A stretch of 64,000 nt of DNA. Source: Prosopocoilus inquinatus (Eukaryota; Arthropoda; Insecta; Coleoptera; Lucanidae). Location of the stretch: the NCBI GenBank assembly GCA_036172665.1, contig CM069874.1, positions 26,743,946 to 26,807,945 on the forward strand, in the 5' to 3' direction. Of this stretch, positions 33,603-45,422 are shown piece after piece. The notes below the pieces were generated by a model. That model searched no databases. It was not told where the DNA came from and saw nothing but the letters and a program-made list of their open reading frames with translations. Within the stretch, counting starts at the first letter, position 1. Each line of letters begins with the position of its first letter. A program made the position numbers and the translations under genes.

Positions 33603-33731
33603 GTTGGAACCGCGTCTTTTGGATTTCTTCTACTACCGACGTTTCGTTCTCCATTGCAGAAGAACTTCCTCAGGGCTACTGCTGCTGGTGGTGGTGGTGC
33701 TTCTACTGAATCCGATACACGCGGTTCCAAC
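33603..33731 (-). ncRNA. Hammerhead-like RNA enclosed by a 13-bp closing stem
   Basis: GTTGGAACCGCGT (33603-33615) and ACGCGGTTCCAAC (33719-33731) are exact inverses. Inside, the - strand reads CTGAGGA (complement of 33667-33673), an extra A, a seven-pair stem II GUUCUUC-UGCAAU-GGAGAAC, then GAAACGUC. Both core blocks match the hammerhead consensus. Stem III is not obvious. The outer 13-bp stem could act as an extended stem I. Reading frames of 78-79 codons cover the same bases on both strands and are likely coincidental. Confidence 0.52.
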
Positions 33732-36503
33732 AAGAATTCAACGATATACACTAGTATTTCATTTGACCAGCGTTGTCTTTTGATTGATTCGTACAATTCC
33801 TCTTCCCCCCACATGCAATCTTAAATTTTATATCAAGTGTTTATTTCACTTTCCGGTAGCATGGCCTAGGAAGCAAAATATTTTTTTGAAGGCAAGTCGT
33901 AGCTTGACTTTACCGTGAACAGAACAATTACTAGTGCACTACTTGTGTTATTCCTTCTGCCAATTGGCGAGTCAATTATTTTCGTTTTGTTTACGTTATT
34001 TATTGATTTCGTAAAAAATAATTTATTTTGAGGATTTACATTCTTATTATTGACTTTAGATGAAATGCAAAATGGTGTTTGCATTAGGGCAGGTAATATT
34101 TATGATTAAAAGTTAATTTTCGTAATGATTCAATATGAAGCTACTAGAACTGAATTTCCCGCTCTATTATTCGAGAAAATCTAAAGAAAATCACGGAGCA
34201 GCTGATATCTAGGGACAGTTTTGTGAAAATGCTTGTAATAAGGAAAATTATATGAGGAAAACATTGGATGACGTTTGGTTAACCTATAAAAATATACATA
34301 TTGACATCCGACAAATGCTATTGGTATTATTAGTACATTATAGTATTTTTTAACTTTCTTTGCTTATGCAATTAATTAGGCATTAAAATTGAGACCCATC
34401 TTTGTTTTATTTTTCTCTTTTGCGCTCATGATTGTGACAAAGCACGTATTGTTTTATTTGATTTTAAAACTCTTTCTTTTAGATTTTTAAACTGCAATAT
34501 TGGACATACAAATGTGGCCGTATAAAACGTGTAGTTCGAATCGGAAAAGAGTTTAAAAACTTTGAGTGGAGCTTCCGAATAAAATAAAACGATTGCATAT
34601 GTATGTATGATACGTGTCCTGACAAAAAGAGTGACAAACGAATTTAGTGCGTCTGTATTCGGCAATAAACTGTATTTATCAATTGATCATATACGTTTAC
34701 ACAGTTAGTTTTTTTTTGTTTGAACGCAACAGAGGAGAATTATTTTACCATTCAGAATGATAATCCAAAAAAAAAACCGGCAATATGAAATGACGTAAGT
34801 CCAGAGAAAATTAAATTTCGATCACTTTAAATTTTTGCAGTAAAAATATGGGTACAGTCACAGTAAAACTACGTCCAAAATCAGTGTCATAATTGTCAAT
34901 TTTAAGTGTCCGTTTAAAGTTTAAAAACTATTTTCTTGCAATTTTCATCGGACAAGAGTCGACTTCAATTATTGATAATACTAGCGTTGTGGTGATACTA
35001 ATAATGAAACAAGAGAACATCAACATCAACATCAACAATTTCTTCTATAAATATCTCGTTTGAACAGATTTTCTTTGTTCAGTTTTGTTAACTCCTCTGT
35101 TTCCGACCTCGTGGATGGCATTTTTATCCAAACATAAAAACTAGTTAAGCACTTTTCCCGTACGGTTTAATTATTATTAAGGAAATCGACCGAAAATTAT
35201 TATTTACATGTAGCCGGAGCATACAACACATGTCTACCTTCGAAAACACTCCTATTCGTCTAACCATGGAATATCAAATAGAATTCTTTCTGAAGCATAA
35301 GAATTGGTAAAAAAACATTTACAACTACTTTTACGCTTTCCTAATAAAAAAAATCTAACAGATTGAACCTCATAATTTCAAAAATCAATTTCTAATTTAG
35401 AAAATAGATTTTCTTAGTTATTTTGAACAAACATGGAGTTTTATTAAGATTTCACTTTCAGAATATATTCTATTTAACACCAAATTAAGATTATCGATTT
35501 GTTTAATTTGTATTAGGGATGAGACACTCGCATTTTCGCATCTCTCGAATTTTGAAAAAGATTTGATATCTGAAAACTCAACTCTTCGAGCTTTTCAGTC
35601 TTTCGACTGATTTTAAAAAATGGTGAAATTATTCTCAAATATTTTGTTTGTCAAATTATTATTTTGAGAAAATCTATTGTAAGCGTCCGCTGACAAAACT
35701 GCTATTGATGACCGTATGACATGTAGATATTTCTTGTATAAAATTTGCGAAAAAAACTGACAGGGAAGTGTCGAACTAACCAATAACATTCGTAACACAT
35801 TTTGACTACGGCGACTGACCGTTCTCACAGTTTAGCTGAGTCTGGGAGTGAGGGAAATTCGAACCGAACCTGGATGTTTCGGTTCGAATTTCACAATTTT
35901 TCCAGGATAGTGGTGGCTCCAGTGTGTGGAATCCTTATCCCCCCTTCCATTACTAATGCAGCATCCGCTCGGTAAATGTTACACGTTACAAGGAAGTAAT
36001 TTTACAGCAAAATTAAATTAATGTGAAACCTAATAAAGTGCTAGTAAAGAAGATTCCATTTGAGGAGCTTAGAATAAAAGGGGTATAAGTGCAATTATTC
36101 GTATATCGTGATATTTGCATATAAAGTTAAGTGAGTAATAGGAAGTCGCGAAGAAAAAGTATTTCTAAACGCTAATAGCTTTTATACCAAACAGATATTA
36201 ACTTTAGGTAGTCAAATGCACGTCAAACAGATTTGTTCAAAAGTGTACTTCTATCTCTTTTATTCTAGGCCCCTCAATTGTAATAAACCGCTGGAAATGG
36301 CCATCTATTACCTGAAAACTTGTTAGAAAGGTTTGGCTCTCAAATAATGTCTATTAAATACCAAGAAGAAAAAAGAGATGAACACAATGTTAGTGCTTGT
36401 TAAATGTAAAGCTATTTATATGAAAATAATTTAATTAATTTAGAAAGTAATTTAGCAAGTTTCACTGTCATATTCTATTAAACTGCACACAAGTTAAAAA
36501 TAT
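33732..36503. other. Non-coding, one perfect hairpin
   Basis: No gene is supported; frames at 33866, 34426 and 35613 have no motif. At 35854-35892 there is a perfect 15-bp inverted repeat (GAAATTCGAACCGAA) around a 9-nt loop. A short CATCAA microsatellite lies at about 35022-35040. Confidence 0.45.
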
Positions 36504-36931
36504 TGTTACATTCTTGAGTTAGGACGCCAATAAATTCCGCATTCGGACGAGTGGCACAATATATAAGTCAATCTTCTTTGCGACTGCTGAAACTGTTTGA
36601 GACTGTTCTGTATTACAGTGTTTTCAAGGATCCACGCCATCTGTACGTCATCGTCATTCGAATGTTACAAGTACATGAAGACTTCGCGATGCTTCCATGC
36701 GTATCTGGAAGCGGGTGAATGAACTATTTAAAGGAACATGGGCGCGCGATTTGAACAGTCTTAAATTTAGCCAGCGATAGCCAGCAAATATGCAAATCAG
36801 TAAACGGTGTATTATAGAAGTGTTAAATAAGTGTGTAGATGAAATATCGTACTTTTGTTGTGTAGAAAGTTTGTGTTTAAAATTAGACGACGATTATTAT
36901 TTTATTATTAACAGACCTCGCAGTCGTAACA
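36504..36931 (+). mobile_element. Probable solo LTR
   Basis: A 428-bp segment that begins TGTTAC and ends GTAACA, the same inverted termini as the gypsy LTRs at 51629 and 56799, and that ends CGCAGTCGTAACA against CGAAGTCGTAACA there. It contains a TATA-like ATATATAAG at about 36561. The body is otherwise unlike the other LTR, so this is a different family. I could not identify a target duplication. Confidence 0.5.
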
Positions 36932-38593
36932 ACAATTGAAACCCCACATTTGATTAATTGTAAGTGAACATGTACTATTTTCTTTAAGTGACCAGCTCTT
37001 AACCATTTAGGACTTTATTTACAATGTTGTAGAGTTAAATAAAAGAAAAACAAATCAGTTAAACTCATCAATTTCATTTAAATAAATAAATTCTTAGATG
37101 AGGAGTATTCACGAAAAATAATGAGACGATTGATAAACCGAACATAAAAAGATTTTATATAGGAAAAGTAAATTGAAAGTAAATAACTGTAAACAATAAT
37201 TTTCCATCTGATTTTTCAACCAAAATTCAGTTTGAAAACGAAGGAAAAATTATGTGCAGTATAAATGCAAAGATAAGAGAATCTGGCGAGATACGAGACG
37301 CTGTTTTCGGGGTACAAAAGCAAAACAAAACTAGGATGTATTGCCATAAATCGACGTTGGCGAGAAAAAGCGAGACTTATAATAAATACGCTCAATTTAT
37401 ACTTCCCTCGACGTAGGGCTCCTTCGATTACCAAAACGAAAAATATAAATTTATACATCCACCGGATGGCTTCGCGAACGCCTCCCTTCGGTGCGTATTT
37501 TCATTGGACAAAGTAAATTAAAGGGCACGGGAGAGAAGCGAGATAATGCGGAATGTTCATGTTTAAAAGATGCGTGGAAGAGTCTGAGTCTAGAGGCTTT
37601 GTTCCCTTCTTTTATACTGATTTATAAAATTACCTAGTGTATTTTATTCCAATTACAATGACCGTCGCCTTCTATCGACGTTAACAACCTTTTGCGAATC
37701 CGTTTTAACTTTGTAATTGGAAAACCTGACCCTTTTATTAAGGATAGTCACATTGTTTTGTCCTTCTGTCGACAGATAGACGAACTACAAATTTAATCCA
37801 AATCGAAATCCTGACACACTTTATTTAATTGAATCGAAAGACTGTAAACAATAATAGAAATCTGGATGTATGCGAACATAGTTGACCGGCGGAAAAATAC
37901 AATGTAGGAGCTGACGATATTAAGGAAAAATCTAAATACAGAAGAAACTAAAATAAAGGTAACAAGAGGAGACAAGAGAATAACTTGCAAATGACACAAG
38001 AATGCCAAACGACTGCCGCAAGAAGACCAGAAAGTAGTTTAACACACATTTGGGAAATGAAGCCAAGACTGAAAAGAGTCACGTAATAAACTTTGGATTC
38101 TACAAGATATGTTAAGATAAGAGTAAAGTAGAAAGAAAGATAAGGATTAGTGTTTATCTTTTGGATTTCACTACCAACTTTATAACGGGAAGTCTAACAC
38201 TAAACTGTCTGCAGTAGAAATGAAATACCTTAGAAAGAACTGAGAGAAGTAATTAGAAATAAAAGAAATAGGAAATATAAAGAAACCGAAACGAATAATA
38301 GATAACATAGCGTGAAACAACTACACCTTTTCCAACTGTAATTAAGAATTCGTCAATTGCTATTCAGATTTGTTAATTTCATTTCAGAATATACTAAATG
38401 AATTTTAGATTACATCAATTGTAATTAAGAACCCGTAACTTTTCACTGAAATATGAATGATTTTAAATTCTGTCAAACAACTGTACAATCAGAAATAAAA
38501 AAAAACTTATTCCCATTCTTTATCCTAAAGAATTGTATAATTCTGATTTATGATTAAAGTAGATAAAAAATGGATAGTCTAAAATTCATGCTT
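36932..38593. other. Non-coding, nothing recognised
   Basis: AT-rich. Short frames at 37216-37458 and 37793-38008 have no domains. Confidence 0.45.
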
Positions 38594-38815
38594 TCTGAAT
38601 TACATTTAATATATTCCGAAATTAAACTGATTAATCTGAATTACATCTAACGAATTCTGAAATTAAATTGATAAATCTGAATTACAAGCGATGCAATCTG
38701 AAACTGATTTGATTTTTCTGAATTTTAAATAACATATTCTGAAATTAAATGAACAATTCTGAATTACCTTTGAAAATTTTCGAAATATAGTTGATATTTT
38801 CTGAATTACAGCTGA
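38594..38815. repeat. Minisatellite with 41-bp period
   Basis: TCTGAATT starts at 38594, 38635, 38676, 38717, 38758 and 38800, a period of 41 bases (once 42). Each unit contains a second related word, CCGAAATTA or CTGAAATTA, about half-way, giving a 20-21-bp sub-period. Units differ by point changes, so the array is old. Degenerate related sequence continues for some 200 bp to the left. Confidence 0.8.
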
Positions 38816-41486
38816 AAATGGTGTAGATCAATGTGCTAGAATGAAACCGACCAGGTACTATGAAAGGTGCAGGTTTAAAAAGTTGAAGAAAATATAGATC
38901 AAAGAAGGCGTGGTTCTGAAGAATAATATGTAGATACAGACTAAAGAAGAGGGGACAGAGGGAGAAATAAAGCCAGGAAAAAAGCCAAAAGAATGATACA
39001 TATAAATATGTTTATGTTTGAATCGTCTTATAGACATACAATTTTGATTCAATAATACTTTTGACATAATGTTCTTAATTTCAGTAGAGAAAATCTTCCC
39101 CTAGTTACATGTAAACCAGAAGTCTTAATTAAATGGCAAAGTTGAAAAATCCATTCGAGCTCACCACATACGGAGCGAAGAAACATTTATTGCGCGAAGG
39201 AGATTACAAAAGTCCGAAGTGCAGTAAAGGTACGAAAACGCTAAATTTATGATTATTGCAGTTTTGGGGAAATCCGCAAACTTTAAACGTCGACTATATA
39301 TGGCCGGCGACCCACACACCTTTTATCTCAGCTGGGTATCGATTACAGGAAGCGAGGAAATTGAAAAACACGTCATTTACAGAGCGATTATGCAGATGTG
39401 GACAATATGAAGCCCTGATATTCGAATGTTGTTCTGCGTCCGTGAATTACGGGGCACATTCGTTCAAGTACGTGTATTAATTATTGAAGTATCCGGGCGG
39501 CATATGATTCTGCACGATTTATTTTATTTTGGATTTATTTTGTTTATTTTTTGGCGTGAAATTTGAGCTCATGGTACTTAATTTTTCTAATAGATTCACA
39601 GATGTGCAAAGTTCGACAAAATATGAATAATTACAAACATCTTCACTCGTCTTCTACAAACTGATATATAAGAAAATGTGCGCCCGTGCACATTTACAAC
39701 TTGAATTTATTACGTCACGTTACGTACAGTAGACCAAAAATTTTTGAATTTACAAAAAATTACTAATTATAAATAATGGGAGTATTTCACTAAAGTTGTA
39801 AATTGTTAACGCCATCTACAAATTGATCAAAAGTCACTATACATAACGCGAAATCAATCCAGGGACACGTTGTATAACCAAAAAGTTATCACTCAACACA
39901 TCAAATTTTCAGGAAAATCATTGGATCTCTTTGCAAAACGAAGAAAGATAAAACTAATCAAATATTAAATATTGTATAAATCTTTGACAAAAACAAAAAC
40001 CTTTCCATGGAATAATAAAACATTCCACCATAAAAAGTTGTTGAATATCTATTTTATTAAACAAATGCGAAACCTTGTAAATACTCCTCATGTTTTTTTA
40101 ATAATCACTACCCTCCTTTTGAATGAACTTATTTGTATTAAAAAAAATGAAGTAACAAAAAATAATGAATCGGGATGCTTAACATACGGGCGTTAGTAAA
40201 TAAGTAAGAGATTTATTCTGTCAATCATTTCCAATTACATGAATACATTCAGAATCAGCACAAAATTAGTCAAAACGAATAATAATAAATAGTTCACAAT
40301 GAACAATTACAAACACAACAATCACGAACTATCACAGAAGGAGACTAGATGAACTCGTAAAACTCAGTAATTGTCAAAGTAGGGATTAAAAAGTCCCTGC
40401 CTCAGTTTATCGGTCATTTCTACACATAATCTACTTGATAAGCACAACAATAATAATTCTAGAGGTTAACTGCACTGTCTGTAGCATGTCACCAAGCCAG
40501 TGACGCAGGCGCTAGGATAATGTCTCAGACAATTTTCCGTGTGACTCACAATATTTACGGTAACACAAGTAACAACAACTCTAACATTTCAATTTAAGTG
40601 TAACGACTGCTCGAGCAAATGTTAAATATGTGATCAAAATCCGGAGTCTCCTTTCGAACAAAGTGAATATGAATTTTCACGATTTCTGGGCCAGAACTAC
40701 TAAAAAATGAAAGTTGATTTTTCACCCTGAATTGCATTACCCTTGTAAGGGTGAATCTGTCTGTAGTCTTCGATAAAATTATGTTCACTTTCCTCACTCA
40801 ATTTACCTAAATATCTATTACGGAACGAAGCTGTTCCAGTATCAACACCTTGGTATTATTTATAATAAATAAACTGAGGTGCATGAATTTTGTGTTTTAT
40901 TAAAAGCATCTTTATGGATTCAGCTCTTGGAGGTATGTCAAGAATTTGATTATGTGTAATTATTTAAGCTCATCAAACTTTTTGTGAATTTATATTTCAC
41001 GCAGCAATTTAGATGTATTCTGGATTTGCTTGATTATTATTGATTAGCATATATTTTATGTACTTTCAAAATATAAAAATAGTATTTGCTAATATACGCT
41101 AGCCTTGTATTATGTTAATTTTCTTGTTTAAGTTGCGCATAATACTTACCCACGAAAATCTTAAGTATACATGTTTCATTTAATTTTAATTCATTTGGAA
41201 TGAGATTATAACATTTTAGTGACATTGTAACAAATGATTTCTGATATAACGTGTTTCTAGATAACAAGGTTCTCAAGTTAACATTTGATTTAATGTCCTA
41301 GTTAGGAATATTTATTTGAAACAAGTCAAAAATACATGCGATTTTTATATATGTATTATATACATTAATATAGGTATTGACTAATTGCTGTCATTACCCT
41401 TAGTTCCGTAAAGGCGTCTCTACAAGATTGTCTAGAACTTAGTCCTGCGAATAGCTTTTTTTTGAATTAAAGTGTATAAGACAATA
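38816..41486. other. Non-coding, nothing recognised
   Basis: No gene is supported. The 74-codon frame at 39256-39480 shows no domain or intron signal. It could be part of an unrecognised exon, but there is no evidence for that. Confidence 0.4.
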
Positions 41487-42890
41487 TCAGTGGAGTTGCC
41501 TCAGAATAATTCCATAACTCATTACTACATAAAAATAACCAAAATAAATACTGCGAAGTGCTTTCCTGTTGCTTAGTGGTTTACATCTTTGTAAACAAAA
41601 TACAGCTTTGTTCAATTTCTTTTTTAACTCATTCTCATTAATATGACTTTCCCATTCAAGGCCTATCAATATGCAAAACCTAAAAAATTACCCGATACGC
41701 GATTGTTATTATAATTATCATCGGCAATATTTAAACTGTCAATAGTTTTAAAAATTATTACTTCTGTTTTATCTGTATTTATAATTAGAATTAGCGTACT
41801 ACGCAGTTATCTCTGTTAAGGCTAGTTTTGTATCTGTCAAGAGATTTTGCAAGTTGGTATTAGTTAAATAAATGCCAGCATAATAGGCATAAAAAATTAG
41901 TTTAACTTTAAAATTTTGCAAATGCTCCAATATCGAACCCTGTGGTACACCACATTTAATACACTCAAGTTAGAAATATACTCATTCATTTGTCCTGAAT
42001 TTGTTTTTTGTTTAATATATACAGCTTGACAACGGTTATTCATATGAGATTTAAAGAGTAGTAATTGATTGCCACGAATACCCTATCCCTCTTTTTTTAA
42101 AGCAGTAAATGATTAACTAGATTAAAAGCCTTTGTCAAATCGCAATTGACAAGAGCCGAAATTTTATTATGGCAATTTCGAAATTTTTTTAAAGTCGTTA
42201 AAATTTAAATGGGTCTATAATTCTGAATAAATAATTTAATGTTTCCTTTACACGGGGGAATTATTTTAGATATTTTTAAGCTTTTAGGAAATTTGCCACT
42301 AGCAACACTTTCATTAATATCATACGCTAACGGTTCTGCTAATATATGATTTGAACTTTTCACTATTTTAATAAGTTCATCATCTACGCCAGCAGCATCA
42401 GTATTCTTTAATTTAAAAATAGTGGCCCGCATTCTCACCTTGTTTTCTTATTATTAATTTAGCAACGCCGTGAATAAATTCTATCTCATGAAATTCTATC
42501 TCATGAAATTCACATAAAGCTTTATCATTTATTTTTATTTTAAGCGCGGCTTTAGTTAGAGACGATCTTAATCATGAGATGAGAACATGGGCCAGTGTCC
42601 TTTATTTCCACTTCCGAGACAGGTGTAAGAAAAAATATGGTATTCTTATTGATGTTAAAATCATTTTGTGTGAAATATTTAAAAAATAGTTATTAAAATG
42701 ATCAGCGAAAATTTGTCTATCCATCTGACACTAATTTATATTAAAGAATAAAACTAGGGGAGTTATTAATTTCTTTCTTTATTAAGTTCCAGGTAGCTTT
42801 CGGGATATTCGTAGAATTGTTGATTATACGTTCATTTTGCAAGTATTTAGCAATTTAGCATATATTTAAATAACTTTTTGTCTTAAATAG
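41487..42890 (-). pseudogene. Non-LTR retrotransposon (LINE) reverse transcriptase relic
   Basis: Read on the - strand from high to low coordinates, fragments of one LINE ORF2 appear in order but in different frames. First is a linker (IINNSTNIPKATWNLIKKEI near 42800-42860), then TIFFLTPVSEVEIKDTGP (about 42600-42650). The RT palm entry LKNTDAAGVDDELIKIVKSS and SGKFPKSLKISKII..NYRPI follow (42205-42438), then a remnant of GVPQGSILGA near 41930-41950. The catalytic block is next, reading FYAYYAGIYL where FYADDAGIYL is expected (41878-41889). Last is a C-terminal part with ELKKKLNKAVFCLQRCKPLS and YGIIL (41487-41669). A complete protein would copy its own RNA at a nicked target. This copy has lost both catalytic aspartates and its frame. 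It resembles the Jockey/CR1 group; the clade is not certain. No endonuclease domain was seen. Confidence 0.8.
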
Positions 42891-42925
42891 TATTGACAAA
42901 TGACAGGATGAGGAAAATATAATAT

Positions 42926-43240
42926 TGTTACGACTTCGGGGTTCGCAAATAATACTCGTCGACTATTCTTAAGCACTTTATTAAAACACAACCGTTTTAA
43001 TAAACAGAATACACTAAAAATACTCTATAACACTAAGTTATAAATAAATAACTAACAAATCGCACTTCTATTACGTCGCCACTTATGGCTTCGTGATACC
43101 TCGCCTTCTTCGCTTACTAGGTAAGAACTGCCCCTCGCTCGACAATTCTCCTATTATATAGGCATGCCTACATACTCCAGAAAATGCATCGAAACTTCCA
43201 GCATTATTCGGGTACCTGCCAGTGAATTCTAGGCCTCTCC
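42926..43240 (-). mobile_element. Truncated gypsy LTR, antisense
   Basis: The reverse complement of this segment matches the LTR at 51629-51998 from about base 58 of the LTR to its end (TGTTACGACTTCGG.. here is the inverse of ..CCGAAGTCGTAACA). The first 57 bases of the LTR are missing where the match breaks off at AGGCCTCTCC. It is either a solo LTR that lost one end or a truncated insertion, and it adjoins the LINE relic. Identity is high (few changes), so the family has been active more than once at this locus. Confidence 0.85.
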
Positions 43241-43427
43241 TTGTTTTGTAAATTGTAATTAATTGTAATTGTACTTAACGACCAGAGTTTTTCCGCTAGA
43301 TCAGCAATTTGTGTTATAGCTATGAATAAAATATCTTCATAAAAGATTTCAGCCGGTATAAAACACTTTGTCAAAAAAGTCCACTCGCTCTAAGTCTATG
43401 ACTTCAGTATTTTTTATAGAGAAAGAC

Positions 43428-43910
43428 TATACTGGGTGACGAAGAAGAAAGTTACAGCAGTTTGTTTTAATTTCTTCTTTAATTTACACCTGTAGCTTCT
43501 TAATTAATCAAAATCATTTCACAAAGCGCAACTTTATTATCAAATAGACTCTAAATTTATCGAAACTACCATTTATAAAAGGTCTATGTGAATCTATTTC
43601 CAAGTTTTGTTTTAATGAGTAGGCTGTGCACAGCAATACGAAAACTTTTATGTAACTACATTTTTTAGATGGTTTTCATGTAAAGTAAACATGACTTTAC
43701 AATTAGCTCTTAAATACCCCAAATTTGAATTTAAAACGTGCAATATTACTCCAGGTAGTAACTTTTGTTTCTTAAGTAATTTCACTTTAAAGTCTTGTAA
43801 CTTTTTAATTATTGATTTTTTTACCAAAAGTTTTTAAGAAAAAAGCTTTACTTTGATCTTCTCTAGCTGCCCTTTCTAGCTACTCCGTACGTTATGAGAC
43901 TCCCAGTATA
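43428..43910. mobile_element. Possible MITE with TATACTGGG ends
   Basis: TATACTGGG at the left is the exact inverse of CCCAGTATA at the right, and adjacent bases (GTGACGAAG against GAGTCTCATAACG) are partly similar. The body of 483 bp lacks coding capacity. A mariner-type origin with TA target is plausible but not proven. Confidence 0.4.
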
Positions 43911-44397
43911 TTCAGAACCAATAATAATTAGAAAAAAAATTGTTTGTTTTGTATGTATGTATAAGTGTCTAGTCTGGAAGATTCTTGGGACACATATTAG
44001 ATATCGTTAAAGAGCACATAAAAAAAAGTTATACAGTGACCGCCAAAAAGTTCGCACCATATGAAAAAATGTTTTATTATTGATTTTTTAAAACATTTTG
44101 TATTTATAAAATTGACATTAGCACAAACAGTAAATTCGAATTCATGGCTACCACGAAAAATATCGATTTTTATAAGTACGGATATTAAACGGTTCCAAAC
44201 CGAAAAGTACATGTAGTGATGTTTTCTTATTTTCTAATTTTCTAATTTAATGATTACACTGCATTATACAACTTCAAATGAATGTTATCTGATAATTGTG
44301 TAAAAGTAACATATTTTATCATTATTTGTACTCTAAATATAATTTATTATATATTTCATGTTGTTTCTCTAACAATAATATTTAAACAGTTTCAACA

Positions 44398-45422
44398 TAC
44401 CGGGTGTCCCGCCCCATGTGCTCACCTTTCTAGAATCTTTATTTATTAATCGATTAACCTGAATTTTGGAGACGATAAATTAAACAGAATATGGAATTTT
44501 TCGACGTACTGATAGTTGTCATAGGACTTCCGGTTTCACTGGAAGTGATATCAACTCTCTTATTTTAAATAGAACACCCTATATATTTTTACATATTTAA
44601 AATCTACGGAGTATTACGAGTCCGAACACGTATCAATTGTTAATTTTGGTTTCCATGACAACGAAAAAAAGAACTTTTTTATTTTTCAATCTAGAAAGCT
44701 ATGAATCGCATTTTCTCGATCTAATGCGATTAAGTGTTTCGAAAAAATCGCTCATTTGATGGTATTTTGAATTTTAACATTTTTACAGTATTTGAAATTT
44801 TCATTAGCTCTTAACTCATTTTTCTCGATAGAATCTCACATGTTTCTTAGCTTAGTTCAACAGAACATTTTTTTCTGAGTACGCTAATACCAAATATGTC
44901 ATGTTTTCTTTGAAAGTCATTTTAAATAAAGGGAGTGTAAAATTTCAATAAGAATGCTCTATTTTAAATTATATTCAAAGAAAATATGACGTATTTGGTA
45001 TCAGCGGAAAAATAAAAATAAGTTAAGAGCTAATGAAAATTTCAATCAAATCAAAATACCATCAAAGGAGTGGTTTTTTCGAAACACTTGATTGCATTAG
45101 ATCGAAAAAATGCGATTCGTAGCTTTCTAGATTGAAAAATAAAATAGTTCTTTTTTCGTTGTCATGGAAACCAAAATTAACAATTGATACGTATTCGGAC
45201 TCGTAATGCTCCGTAGATTTTAAATATGTAAAAATATATAGGGTGTTCTATTTAAAATAAGAAAGTTCATATCACTTTCGGCGAAACCGGAAGTCCTATG
45301 ACGACTATTGGTTTATCGAAAAATTCCATTTTTTGTTTAGTTTATCGTCTCCAAAATTCAGGTTAATCAATTAATAAATAAAGATTCTAGAAGGGTGAGC
45401 ACATGGCGCGGGACACCAGGTA
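44398..45422. mobile_element. Foldback element with arms of about 500 bp
   Basis: TACCGGGTGTCCC at the left and GGGACACCAGGTA at the right are inverses, and inverted identity continues almost to the centre (about 44925). It passes through CTTCCGG..CGGAAG, TAAAATCTACGGAGTATTACGAG and CCAAATATGTCATGTTTTCTTTGAA. The loop is only tens of bases. It has TA at both ends and no coding capacity. The segment CTTATTTTAAATAGAACACCCTATATA is shared with the foldback at 11191-13520 and the fragment at 18640-18755. Confidence 0.78.

Noticed and set aside
33578..33824. 78- and 79-codon frames on opposite strands
   Set aside because: They coincide with the enclosed hammerhead-like motif and low-complexity triplets (a Pro/Gly-rich run from repeated GGT/CCA).
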